64,000 nucleotides of DNA from Diprion similis (lineage: Eukaryota; Arthropoda; Insecta; Hymenoptera; Diprionidae): NCBI RefSeq assembly GCF_021155765.1, contig NC_060113.1, forward strand, positions 470,501 through 534,500, in the 5' to 3' direction. Position 1 is the first letter of the stretch; the number at the start of each line of letters is the position of its first letter. A model generated the notes under the pieces. The model saw nothing but the letters and a program-made list of their open reading frames with translations. It was not told the origin of the DNA and did no database searches. Positions 49,860-62,027 of the stretch are shown one piece after another. The position numbers and the translations under genes are program-made.

Positions 49860-49930
49860 GTGAGTGACGAGTCAGGAACCTCGCCCGTTATATTATTTGG
49901 CGGAAGGACGCTTCTGGAAAGTTCTCCCAC
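49860..49930 (-). promoter_or_regulatory. Probable Hsc70 promoter with heat-shock element
   Basis: On the minus strand GAACTTTCCAGAA (49912-49924) fits the heat-shock element pattern GAA-nn-TTC-nn-GAA exactly. A TATA-like AATATAAC lies about 20-25 bases further downstream (about 49887-49894). The untranslated first exon would follow. Distances are consistent with a classical Hsp70-type promoter. Confidence 0.6.
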
Positions 49931-52419
49931 TGCGTCAGTGTTGTGGACCAATGAGACTCCAGATTAGGTTCACCATGACATTCTATTGGAGAGAAGATTG
50001 GTAATACGTGAATAAGCTTATTACCATCACTTGAATTAAATTGATAACAAGATGAAATTAAACATCTGCAATAACAAGTTTGATGTTTTTAAAGTCCAGA
50101 CATAAATGACTAATTTGTCAATTTGTCTTTATTTTCTGATGTCATGGACTTTCTTTTGACCGGAAACTGAAGCCGCGAATCATGGAGAAGAATCTAGAGT
50201 CTATTCATCATTTAGCACACTTCCGTAAATTTGTAATCCGTGATTAATGGCGTCGCAGGATTTGATGTGACCCCCGAATTGTACCTTGAATTTAATGCCA
50301 TTGGCCAATTTACGAAATTTACTTAAATCCTAACCCTACCCTCAGAATTACTGTTACTCTTCTCTCAAGGATATGAATTAAACTTGAGTTGTTTATTGGA
50401 ATATTTGCTAACAGGAAATGATTTTCCAGTACTCAAATAAGGACGCCTAAACCTGACGTTGAAGGTTGACCGAGGTTTCTTGAATTTTCGCTTTCCGTTC
50501 GACCGCCTGAGTATCTAACGTTATCTGACGCATATACTAATGTGTGTAAAGATAATTGTGGATAATCACATGAACTGTGTATGTACAGGCCTGTGAATAA
50601 TACCCCGGCTCTACTGTTCCTAGTAATGCGATTTGCCAAAAATGGTACTCGCCTTACAAGGCAAAATTGCGATATCACAGCAAAGGAAGCAATACGAAGC
50701 ATTACGCAGCGGGATCGCTGTGACGTCACAAGTAGCGAGAACGTCAATGGCTGTGCGATTCATGAACCGCGCTCTTCGTAAGATATTCACTATCTCATAC
50801 AAGACGGGCGTGCAGTTTGCAAGTTTCATTACAGGACTCTTTATTCGTTGGTCAACATAAGAAACACTGCTCTCGCGTTCACTGACGAATAAATGAGACC
50901 CCTTTCCCCCGCGACTGTATGTAGGCCTTAGAGCATATACTGTATGTGCTCTAAGATGTAGGTATGCATAGGTATGTATTTTTCTAGTTCGAAAAATTTG
51001 AGAGTTCAGAAATTTCATAGGTAATTGGCAAGTCATTAACATAATTCTAGGTCAAATTATATTTAACGTTTATATCGTATGCTTGTTTATACGTAGTAGC
51101 GCAAGTTTCCTTCATACGTGTTTAAAATAGATGAATTTTATTTCGAGACACTCCGAATTGAGACCATGGAGTAAAAAGGGTGGTGATGCCACCGATGCCA
51201 CTGCCTATCTCTCTATCTGTATGTAAGTATTATATTTGTATGTATATACTTATGCCATGTCGATTACGTAACAGTATCGCACGCCGATATACAATAATTT
51301 TGAGTATCGAAGAAAAAATTTAAATAAAACGAGATCTTGTATGTGAAACTTTACGAACAGTATACTTATGGTTTACCGAAGTCACTAAAGTCACTAATGC
51401 ATAAGAAAATATTCGTGTAGATTTATGTAATGAAATTTATATACGTCACTAAAAAATTTACCAATTGAAATTTGATCTACTTTGATTTCAGAAAAAAATT
51501 CAAATATGCAAGTTTTCGCGCCATGTGGGAGATGCGACACGAGAGGTCAGAACATCATAAAGAAAATTGAAAACTGGATGCAGTATACGGTTACGATAGC
51601 AAAAATTTATATATTTTGTATATTATCAACGGCATTTTAATATAGTTAAAAAAATACGATAATTTTTACTTAAAAACCTTCCAATTACGCCACTGTTACA
51701 TACATACAACAAGCACCATTTTCATGGAGTTACACTGGAGAGCGCTACTGTATGAAAGACATGAAAAAAGTGAGCATGGGCTCTCTAAGGCTCCTCTTTT
51801 TGGGAAACGCAATTAATGTACATAAATAGTTTGTTATAAATTGTACTGCAGTTTTATGAGGAATAATTTTTTGTCAAAGAACAAAAAATGCAGTGAGCGA
51901 ATTTCGTGGTATTGAATTATTTTCTGACGTTATAATAAAAAAATTATGTGTATTGTCCATGATGAGGTTATAAAAACGGTGCTAGCGCTGCCATCTCACA
52001 TGGGATATGAAATTGTTTAAATGAATACGTGGCCGACGGACGTATTTGACACGTAAACTCGTTCAGGAGAAATGTTCAGAGTGGTTTCCTCTCGTGGTCA
52101 ACACATGTTCACAGACTCGGTTGAATTCAAAGCAGGACTCTAAGTCAAGTTGCCAATTCTGCGTATAGTTTTTGACAATTAAATGTATGAAAAGTGAAAG
52201 TAAATGATTATCCGGTATCATCAGTGTATTTTTCACAATTACTTGTTTACTTACATGCCGAGCCGTGTTAAATAAATATGCGATCGTGTTTCTAACCTAT
52301 CGTTTAATAATTCCCCCTTTGAAGTTAGTGAACAATGAGATTAATACCAAAGGAAATTCTAATCGATAATTTCTAAATTAAAGTTGACATTTAACAGCAC
52401 CTAATTGAATTTTATAAAA
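49931..52419. other. Spacer between Hsc70 and malectin
   Basis: About 2.5 kb with no gene I can support. Open frames here are short and carry no recognisable motif. Presumed to include the malectin promoter. Confidence 0.5.
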
Positions 52420-53692
52420 ATGATGCTGTCTTGTACGAAGGAACGTTTGCTTGCGTGGCAAGTACATATTGCCACATTACTTATTGCATTCAGCACTATT
52501 CCACCTGGAATCGAATGTCTGGAAGTGATATACGCAATCAATGCTGGTGGAGAGGCGCACGTCGACAGCATAGGTGTACGATATATGAAAGATCCACTAA
52601 TGGGAAAAATTGGTACCGCCTCAGACTATGGAAAACAGTTAATCATAGGACGTGTTAATAATGTAGATCAAATACTCTATCAAACCGAACGTTACCACCA
52701 TAGCACATTTGGTTACGACATACCAATAAAAGAGGATGGAGACTATGTGATGGTGCTGAGGTTCTGCGAGGTTTACTTCAACTCCCCAAATATGAAGGTT
52801 GATGCTGAAAATATTTCTGTTGCTTTACTTTTGTGTCATACATAAGGCTAATCAATATTAAATTGAACATAAAAAAAAGCAAAACTTGGATCAAGCTTAC
52901 CGTCCGTTGATTAGACTGAGATATGGAAGACGTAAAAGTATCTGATGACTTTCAAAATTTATTTACATTGTCAGAATGACTTGACTTTTTACCTCAATGG
53001 ACAAAATGACTTACCAAAATTTATCCCTGTACTTTTTCCTCGATGCAGGTCTTTGATGTCGTATTAAATGGAGATCATACCATTGTTACGGATTTGGACA
53101 TATTTGAAAAAGTTGGACGTGGAGTCGCTCATGACGAATATATACCATTCAAAGTACAAAAAGGAAAATTAATATACAATGATGAGGAGTCTGACATACT
53201 TGGTGGCAAGATAAGGGTTGAATTCATTAAGGTTGTTGTACTAAATAAATTGCAGCACTGATATAATCGCACATGCAAATATCAATGGAAATCAAATAGT
53301 AATAATCATAATTTACAGGGTTACAGGGACAATCCGAAGATCAATGCTATAGCTGTAGTCAAAGGCCAATTAGAAGGTAAGAATATATTATGGCTACATG
53401 AATATTACTCAAGATGTATTGTTTGAGATACATAAGTTGATGACGTAATTAGTAAACTTATAAATTGGTCTTTATTTTCTCAGATGTACCTCAATTGGGG
53501 CCAATTCCTCAAGAACCAGAGGAATACCGTGGCATGCAGGATGAAGAAGAAGAGGCTGTTGTTCGCAGCCGGCACACTAGCGGACCACGTACGCCAGATC
53601 CCTACTCGATAGATGACACATCGATTTTACTTCCTATTTATGTAGCAATAGGAGCGTTTATACCTCTTCTTTTCTGTTTATGCAAACTTTAA
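52420..53692 (+). CDS. MLEC: Malectin, ER carbohydrate-binding membrane protein
   Basis: Type I ER membrane protein that binds diglucosylated high-mannose N-glycans and takes part in glycoprotein quality control. Four exons: 52420-52797, 53049-53231, 53319-53376 and 53484-53692, giving 275 residues. A signal peptide (about residues 10-35, hydrophobic [17 protein letters not shown]) precedes the malectin lectin domain ([68 protein letters not shown]). An acidic linker ([10 protein letters not shown]), the SGPRTPDPY motif and a C-terminal membrane span ([19 protein letters not shown]) follow. I start at the first ATG of an ATG-ATG pair. Confidence 0.95.
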
Positions 53693-53729
53693 TTTAGCTC
53701 CGGATAGGTTCTGACAACTTCCTACGAGA

Positions 53730-53932
53730 CTGAAGTTAGCAACCAGAATTAGCATCCAAACGTTCTAATGTTCTTTCGTATAAGGTAGCGAAGTCCGAAA
53801 ATAAAAATTTTGTCAAATACCCCGAACCCCCAACGCTTTTATAGTTTAGTTACGAGGATGAAACTGAACCGCATCTTTCTTTTTCCAAAAAGTTTAACAC
53901 GTTTGGCTGCCAACTCTAGCTGCTAGTTTCAG
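53730..53932. mobile_element. MITE-like element with 33 bp terminal inverted repeats
   Basis: The left end (CTGAAGTTAGCAACC onward, closing CCAAACG) matches the complement of the right end (CGTTTGG through CTAGTTTCAG) at 25 of 33 positions by my count. The left end is also closely similar to the element at 5341. About 203 bp, noncoding. Confidence 0.7.
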
Positions 53933-55057
53933 CTTCATAAACTTCCTCAGTTTTCATATACTTAATTACTTAATATATGACCTCTGGAAGACCTGAAAAT
54001 ATGATTTTCTATTCTTAGTGAGCTATTAATTAAGCAACGTACAACCCAAATCATAGAGATTTTATTGCCTTGTGCTAAAGATTATATTAAATTATTTCAT
54101 TTATAGGTGATAATATTGTCAGTTAGTATTTATATGAATAATGATAATTAAGCTTTTGTTATTTAACAGAATGGATCGATGTCTGCAGATAGATGAATAT
54201 TTGTCAATCCGTACGATTGAATCTGCTTACCTATTACGTAAAGTATTCAATTAGACTGCTACAATTTCACCTTGTGACCCTAGAAAAACTTTAATTAGAT
54301 GAAAATGCTAGCTGTGAAGAAGGACAATTCACACCATGTACGGAATTATTTAATAAACAGTTGTTTCGAACGTGATCCCTCCGGACGTGTGACCGCAATG
54401 TGGTATTTTCAAGGGAAATTCCGAACGGAACGTGCGGTGTTTTTTTTTATTTTTTCCTTTGTAATAAGGTTTTAAATAGATTATAATATTACGTGATAAC
54501 CTTCGCCTTTTGTCAAACCACCAACTGATATTATTTCCCTAAACTGTTTGCTACTCTCAAGCTCCCTTTACGTGTTACAGAACTGCAATTGAATTATACA
54601 GAATTCACCTTAGAAATATTGTATTTCGAGTGTTCAACTCCTTATTCTGTTTATTATCGGCGATGTGGACGAGTGATTGAAGGTATATTTCGATCATATC
54701 GTTATATGTTTCTTATGAATTAGATTTTAGCTAACGGGGTGATTGATTACTTGATGACCACCTCAATTGTAGAATCGTCATGGTACTTACAGTACCTCAA
54801 ATTATAAAAAATAATAAAATGTAATTTGTCCGTTGTGCAGGGCACAACTTGCCATGATCAGCTTTTCAAGTGAAGTCAAGTATAAATATTATAGTAACCT
54901 GGATTTAAATGTTTGGAAATTGCCGAGAATTAATTCCAGGGTATTGTACCCCCAAGCTTTTCTTGCATAGAATCAATTATGCTAGTTCTCGTCTTGGGAA
55001 AACGAACAGTTGGAAAGTTGTAACTGCTAAACTGATAAAAGCGCAATACTTATCAGT

Positions 55058-55089
55058 GGCTCGAGTTTATATTGGCTCGAGTTTATATT
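55058..55089. repeat. 16 bp perfect tandem duplication
   Basis: GGCTCGAGTTTATATT occurs twice head to tail. A related CTCGAGTTTATTTGCAC occurs near 57562. Confidence 0.95.
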
Positions 55090-55299
55090 CACATGTATTT
55101 AGTGACAAGTGACAATTAAGATATGATCTTTTGGTTGAGTAACATATTGTATATTTATAATGGAAGGACAAACGATATCGATCATTTCGGTGTAATCTGC
55201 GTGCTTATGTAATTTGGAGCTATGTAAAGTGTTGGTGTACACCGGGGGTATTTTCTGTTCACCTCGCAACGCGGGTTTTCACACGTCTACTTGCACGGT

Positions 55300-55555
55300 G
55301 GATGATAGGCGCCGATACTCTCAAACTGCGACCATATCTATATCAGCAAAATGTAGAAGTTGGGGATTAGATTCAACGTCTCCTTATGAATAATGAACTA
55401 AAAATACACGATTATGAATTCGACGTTTGATGAAAGAAATAAGTAGCTGCAAGTATAATATACTTACATTCAGGTCTTGTACAGAAAATCCGTAATTTTT
55501 ACCGGTGAATTGAAATGTCTACTTCTTATGGTAAATTCCGATGAATGAAGCAATG
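55300..55555. repeat. Upstream duplicated block, FABP copy 1
   Basis: Matches 57585-57830 through a long series of shared segments (GCGCCGATACT, AGATTAGATTCAACGT, CTTACATTCAGGT, ATCCGTAATTTTT, AATGTCTACTTCTTATGGT). Part of the tandem FABP duplication. Confidence 0.75.
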
Positions 55556-56053
55556 AAGTGTACCTAGTCGACGCAAGGTTCAATTTTTACACACTGTCAG
55601 AATCAAAGCTTATCAAATTACCATAAAACTCACAGTTGTAAGAAATTAAATAAGATTTTTAAACACAGCTTTCCAATGAGGATATTACAAACAACCGAAC
55701 TGAACAAAATTATTTATCGAACATTAAACAAAAGCTCTTCTAGGCGATTCGAGGGGTTTAAAAATATAGAGTGACTTTGTTTCATCAGTTAAAAATGCGA
55801 TGTTAAATGTAACACTGAAAATATTCTATAGAAGTTCACACCATTTTGGTGTTGATTTTAAAATCACTTGGTGTCAAGAATCGAACTATTTACACCAATA
55901 ATGTTTAATTTTACACTAATCGGTGTGAAATTTCATTGACACCGAGAATTTTTTAACATTGTAGCAGTATTATCTAATCTGAAAAACGAAGACTCATGCC
56001 GTGTAAGCAAAATCAAGCAGAAAACTTGGAGTTGTGTAACCACATGTGGTTCT

Positions 56054-56093
56054 TATATAAAAGGGGGTATTTCTGCGGTGTATCTACAGTCGT
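56054..56093 (+). promoter_or_regulatory. TATA box and initiator of FABP gene 1
   Basis: TATATAAAAG (56054-56063) is followed about 30 bases later by an initiator-like CTACAGTCG. The block from TATA to the start codon is closely conserved in the second copy. Confidence 0.7.
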
Positions 56094-56166
56094 AAAGCTC
56101 AAACAGTGCACACAGGTACTGACTTCTGTAACGCAATAGACGCTTAGTAATCCCTTTTGAAGCAAA

Positions 56167-57184
56167 ATGGTTCAAATCGTTGGAAAGTATCAACATGTCA
56201 GCAACTCTCCCGAGTTCGAGGACTATCTCAAATCTTTCGGAGGAGGCGACGACCCCAGGTTACAGACGATCCTTAAAAGCAGCCCGACGATAACGATTTC
56301 CGAGGCTGGCGGTCAGTGGACAGTGGCAGTTACCAACGAAGGCAAGGATTCCACTTCGACTTTCAAGCTGGGAGAACCTTACGACGAAGTCCTGCCAATG
56401 GGTGCTACCCTAAAGGTATGTACCTCCACTACATATAGATAATAAACAATATTTTCACCACACCTGCACGGAAAGTACAACTTTCGGCCCCTCGCATAAA
56501 GGGGATGTTGTACTTTCTACTAAAACTTACTAACCCATGTGAACATAACGTGTATAAGTAGGTAAGTACACATTGGTGACTTGGACTGAATCGATGCGAT
56601 TCATATTTCTCAAAAATGAAAGAAAATGAAAAAATGCATTTCAAGTCGAAATATGGTTATAATTTTCTTTGCAATTTGTGGCTAATATTATCAATATTCA
56701 AACAAATGCATACTTTTTATCGCAGAGCGTAACGAAACAGGAGGGTAACAAGTTTATCACCGAGTCAACAGTATCCGGCGCTACGAAGGGTCTCAGAGTT
56801 TACGAATTCAGTGACGCTGGTATCAAAGTGGTAAGTTTTTAGATTAGGTTTATCGGTACTGATTCGAGTAAGATGTAACATCAAATTTTTCAACGCTCAA
56901 TTGGACTATGTCAGTAAAATTAGAGACATCAAGCACGTTTCGATGATTGTCAAATACATGATTTATTTTTCATAATATTGATTATTTTTACGGATTCAAT
57001 TATCTTATAGCTGACGTACATGCCCGTGATTATTTCCCTGACACGTAGTGATTCTTATAAATTGTTGGATGACATTTCAAGTCTTGAGCAAATAAAACTG
57101 TTGCATTAAAAAAAAATTGTTTTCCAGACGCTGTCTGACGACAAGAGTGGTAAAAGCGCCACGCGTTCTTACAAGAGGGTTTAA
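56167..57184 (+). CDS. Fatty-acid-binding protein, copy 1
   Basis: Small intracellular lipid carrier of the FABP/calycin beta-barrel family. Three exons, 56167-56415, 56726-56830 and 57128-57184, all phase 0, giving 136 residues (family about 130-135). The start MVQIVGKYQHVSNSPEFEDY matches the FABP signature region, followed by alternating beta strands (TFKLGEPYDEVLPMG). The last exon ends ATRSYKRV, providing the Arg-x-Tyr pair that binds the fatty-acid carboxylate. There is no signal peptide, so it should be cytosolic. AATAAA lies at about 57291. It is clearly the tandem partner of the gene at 59139. Confidence 0.92.
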
Positions 57185-57397
57185 ATCGATTGGTCATCGG
57201 CTAAAGTATACAACTTCATTGCAAACGGATGCCGGACTCAGACACGTCTTTACCTATATAAACATATGTATAGATTTTTAAATGCTTATGAATAAATAGT
57301 TACATACCAGGCAATCTACGTATGTATAAGTTTCATTTTTCTGACCCTATCCAAAATTATTTAAAATCCCCTACAGTTACACGGACGTATGATAAAT

Positions 57398-57530
57398 GTC
57401 GAGGTTCATGTATCTCAAACGCAAAAACGAGCTCAACAGCCTCATCCTATACTCAACTATAAACAAAAACAATCCAATACATTTCAATTTGTTGCAGAAA
57501 TAAAGAAGTGACCTAGATTCTACGAAATCG
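57398..57530. repeat. Dispersed repeat, copy 2
   Basis: Collinear with 31410-31550 (GTATCTCAAACGC, CAACAGCCTCAT, GCAGAAATAAA, GATTCTACGAAAT). Confidence 0.5.
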
Positions 57531-59027
57531 CAACAGTAAATTTGCAACGTGTGTTGTCGCTCGAGTTTATTTGCACGATGACGAGGCGCCGATACTGTCA
57601 AGCCGCGACTATATCTGTATCAGCATAATACGAAGTTGGAGATTAGATTCAACGTTTTCTACAGACTAATGGACTGCAAATACACGACTGAATTCGATCT
57701 TTCTTGAAAAAAATAATTAGCTGCACGTATCCTTACATTCAGGTTTAAACAAAAGATCCGTAATTTTTGCGGGCGTATTTAAATGTCTACTTCTTATGGT
57801 GAATTTCAATTATTCAGGTCGGGTAGAGAAAATAGTCTCATCAATTCTAATCTGCAAATGCATCTGCTTTTCAAACTAGTGTATTAACTCGCGTAATCAC
57901 TGCCAATATCATTCCGTATTAAAATATATGTATGATCACAAGAGTGTCAACCGAGACTAATTGTACGCTAAATAGTTACGTACAGACAGGTTTAAAATTA
58001 ATAAATACATCTTGTGCAGTAGCTAATTCAGCAGAAAATGGTCCGATGGAACACGCAGGTACCCTATATTATACCTTACTAACAAATACGCAATATGTAT
58101 TTGTACGGTGCTTTCCAGGATCTAGAAAACATTTGTGAACTGGATTTTTTGTTTTTTACCATCAACAATTCGGTTAATAACGTAACAACGTGTATGCACA
58201 ACGTCTGCATAAATTTAAAATTGGTGAAAAGATTTCAAAGCATTTCACAGCAAGGGTTTCATTAATTGTAATGTACTTTATCAGCTGTTCGAATGCGACG
58301 TTTATCCGTTGAAGTAATTTTCACATTTGCCTGTATGAATTCATCTGCAATCAACTTTAAGACACGTGTTCTTTGGTGTACCGCGATATGATTAATTGAT
58401 GTGTCGTCACTCACAGCCAAGTACTGCATATACAAATTATTTAAAATGCGTTATACATATTATGCCTTTTGAAACGTATTTCATATGATGACCAACCAAC
58501 TAGCCTACGTGAGATTAATTCAATTATCTTAAATCCTTTTATGACGGGATGTGCAATGACGCTACTGACAACTGCAAAGATAGTTGGTGAGATGGACAGA
58601 GAGCATTGTGATCAAGTTGTGACATGGATGTAGCCCTACATGCACATGGTAATAGTGCGAATTGGGGATAATGGAAAAATGAATGATAATAAGGTAACAG
58701 TAGTACATATAACACGCACAGGTGATACCGGTGGCAAAAGGGATAAAAGAAAGAGTCGATGGTTGGAAAAAAGGCAATTCGTGCATTTCTGCATTCAATC
58801 GGAACGCATGTCTGCAATGCGTTCGGTAAAGAGTTAACGTCCGCCGAAGTCTGGAGATAGGATGATGAATATGAGACGTCCGATGGTTACGGAATGAAGG
58901 CTTGTACATTATCGGTACAGAGTTCAATCCTTATACCAATATTATCTAATCTGCCAAATGAAGACTCATGCCGTGTAAGCCCAAGCAAGCCGGGGGCTTG
59001 GAGTTGCGTAACTGCAGGTGATTCTTG

Positions 59028-59066
59028 TATAAAAGGGGGTATTTCTGCAGTGGATCTTCAGTCGTA
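59028..59066 (+). promoter_or_regulatory. TATA box and initiator of FABP gene 2
   Basis: TATAAAAG (59028-59035) followed about 30 bases later by an insect-type initiator TTCAGTC (59057-59063). The flanks match copy 1. Confidence 0.75.
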
Positions 59067-59138
59067 AAGCTCAAACAGTGCACACAGGTACTGACGTTTG
59101 TAACCCGGTAGACACCCAGTAATCCCTATTGAATTAAA

Positions 59139-60244
59139 ATGGTTCAATTCGTTGGAAAGTACCAACATGTCAGTAGCTCTCCTGAGTTCTTGGCTTATCT
59201 CAAAGCTGTGGGAGGCGACGACGCCAGGCTAGAGTTACTCGCCAAAAGCAACCCATTGATAACGATTTCCGAGGCTGGCGGTAAGTGGACAGTGACAGTT
59301 ACCAACGAAGGCAAGGGTTCCAGTTCGACTTTCAAGCTGGGAGAACCTTACGACGAAGTCCTGCCAATGGGTGCTACCCTAAAGGTATGTACCTTCACAA
59401 CATAAATAATAAAAGATATAAGCATATAAACATAATACACATAGATGGGTGAGTACACATTAGTGACTTCGACAAAAGTGGTGTTGCTTAAACCGTGCTT
59501 CTTCACTAGTTCAGTTTCCGGCGCGAGGCTTCACATTTCTCAAAAATGAAAGAAAGTGCAAAAATTCGTTACAAGTCGAAATATGATTTTAATTTCCCTT
59601 GTGATTAATGGCTAATATTATCAATATTTAAACAAATGCATACTTTTTATTGCAGAGCGTAACGAAACAGGAGGGTAACAAGTTTATCACTGAGTCATCA
59701 GTACCCGACGGTAGGAAGGGTCTCAGAGTTTACGAATTCAGTGACGCTGGTATCACCGTGGTAAGTTTTTACATTAGTTTTATCGATACCGGTTCGAGAA
59801 AGATGTAACATCAAGTTTTTCAACAGTCAATTGGACTACGTCAGTAAAATTAGAGCAACGGGCACGGTTCGATCAATATCGCCGTACATGATTTATTTTT
59901 ACATAATATTGATTATCTTTACGGATCAATCATCGACATACTTGCCCGTGATAATTTCCCTGACACGTAGTGATTCTCATAAATTGTTGGGTAACATTCC
60001 GAGTCTTTAGCAAATGATACTATTATACACATTGGGATCGAATATAATACATATTCAGGGAACTTTTTCCTGAACATGAGCCAAGTCTACCGGACAAACT
60101 CTGCGAACGAAAACTTGCGCTTTGAAGAGGCCTTCATGCATAGGTGATGAATTATGAGTAGACTATTAAAACAAATTTCTTTTTCAGGAACTGGTTGACC
60201 AAAAGAGTGGAGTAAAGGCCACCCGTACTTACAAGAGGATTTAG
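59139..60244 (+). CDS. Fatty-acid-binding protein, copy 2
   Basis: Tandem paralogue of the gene at 56167, same role expected. Three exons, 59139-59384, 59656-59760 and 60188-60244, giving 135 residues, one fewer than copy 1 (a Gly in the exon 1 GGG run). The second exon is almost identical to copy 1. Differences concentrate in exon 1 (residues 18-40) and exon 3 (ELVDQKSGVKATRTYKRI), so the proteins may differ in ligand preference. The carboxylate-binding Arg-x-Tyr is kept. The intron and 3' UTR are also similar, with AATAAA at about 60356. The reading frame is intact. Confidence 0.92.
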
Positions 60245-62027
60245 ATTGATTAGTCATCGGCTAAAGTATATATACCTTCGCTGCAAACGGATGCCGGACT
60301 CGGACACGTTTCTACCTGTATAAACATACATGTATAGATTTTTAAATGCTTATGAATAAATAGTTTCATACCGTGCAATCTATGTGTGTATATAAATTTC
60401 GTTATTATTCTTGCCCAAAGTTACTTAAAATTCTCTATAGTTACACGTACCGATTAGGCTGTACAGTTTCGACATTAATCGTTAATTCGTGGACCCACTT
60501 CACCAGCGATTGGCAGATTTAATCCCCCTATATCGATACATCGTATCTTATTGCAGCACATTTGTGCTGGTTGATATGCATCAAGATATTATACAACGAA
60601 AAGCCTTCCATACTCCGATTGTAGTGATCTTTTAATCCCGAATCGTTCATCAAATATAATTTATAATACACACATATACTTTATGAAGAATACATCGGGC
60701 ACAGATCTAATTGATATCACGGGTTGCTAGGCGAGATAAAACGTTGGCTCTGCCGTGATAGATGCACTGATACTGTATCCCACAAGTGTGTCGGCTCAGT
60801 TTTCTTTAAGCTTTGACAGACAAAAATATCCTAATAATTGGTGATCACAAATTAAAATTTGCATGCATCACAAGCTTAAAGATATATTAAAGTTACGGGT
60901 GTCCACGTACCTTAGTATGCATGAATGCATCGTGGAATAATATACATACATATATACATATATATATTTTTTTATAAACTTTATTACATTTTTTTATACT
61001 GCTCGAATTTATTAATTAATAAGGTATCACATTAAATCATAAAGGTGCGGTACACTGATGGTAGTACGTATATGGTGACGAAAATAATCCGTATGTACTC
61101 AACTTCGGTAGGAACAAACAAAATAAATAGGACTTTCATTATTACGATATACGATGATTAATTATCATTTATAACATGCACATATAAAATTAAAAAATAT
61201 AAAAAAATCATCCAGTTTTGCTATGTAATTATGATATAATAATGATAATAATAGTAATAATTTTACCGCCTCCATTCGTTGCGTTTAAGAATACTTAATT
61301 CGTCGTAAAATGTAGGCTGATTTACCTTCCCGGAGGCGATATCCGGGGGCGGCGTTTGTTTTTCTTATAATTCATCACTTTATGGTATCCTTTTGGTTCT
61401 ATATTTCTTTTCTATTTTTCTCATGTTTAGATAATTTCGTTTAAATTTTTGCGTCATGAAATCTTTTCAAATAATAATTATTATACCGCACGCAGATCAC
61501 CTAAAACGAGCACCTCGAAATTATGTACTCTCAAAATATTGTATCGTTATAATAATAAGTAATTCTCAAACATGTCTGATTATTTACACAACAAAGGTTT
61601 CAAGCCTTCCTCTTTCACCTCGATTTTCCATATATCAATGCAACTCCACAGCACACCGAAGCAGTTAAGCAATAGTATATTGTGTTTGTTTATATGTAGC
61701 ATAGGTATACTTAACTTTCTTAATTATGAATTGATAGATATTTTTCCGTTTTTCGTTTTTTTTTTAATTTTTTTTTTTTTTTTTTTTTCTTTGTTTGTTT
61801 GTTTGCTTTAATTCTTACCATTACGTAAATATTATAGTATAAATTTTTACTCTTCACTTTCCTATCTACTACTGTGAATGCATTGTGGGTTTTCAATTCA
61901 CATTTCGAACTCATAAGAAAACTACAGTAGCGCAGCGTATACTATCGGCGCAAGCTATTCCGAAATTAAGTATGCGCACTTGTGCGTAATGGTCCTTGTT
62001 GTAATACTTTGACGATCCAAGTCGTAT
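60245..62027. other. 3' flank of FABP gene 2 and 3' flank of the minus-strand gene
   Basis: AT-rich, with a poly(T) stretch at about 61758-61789 and TTTATT motifs near 60980 and 61007 that would be poly(A) signals for the minus-strand gene. No coding gene was recognised. Confidence 0.5.

Larger units (their letters stand above)
53693..56166. other. Spacer between malectin and the first FABP gene
   Basis: Holds a MITE-like element (53730-53932), a 16 bp tandem duplication (55058-55089), and, from about 55300, sequence that is also present upstream of the second FABP gene. No coding gene was recognised. Confidence 0.55.
57185..59138. other. Spacer between the two FABP genes
   Basis: Contains the 3' UTR of copy 1, a dispersed repeat copy (57398-57530), the duplicated upstream block (57585-57830), then about 1.1 kb (about 57840-58935) with no counterpart upstream of copy 1, where the matching interval is about 400 bp. 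No gene was recognised; the open frames on both strands at 58539-58927 have no family signature. Confidence 0.6.

Noticed and set aside
58539-58927. Overlapping open frames on both strands between the FABP genes
   Set aside because: Mutual shadows with no domain; the segment lies in the part of the spacer that is not shared between the FABP copies.
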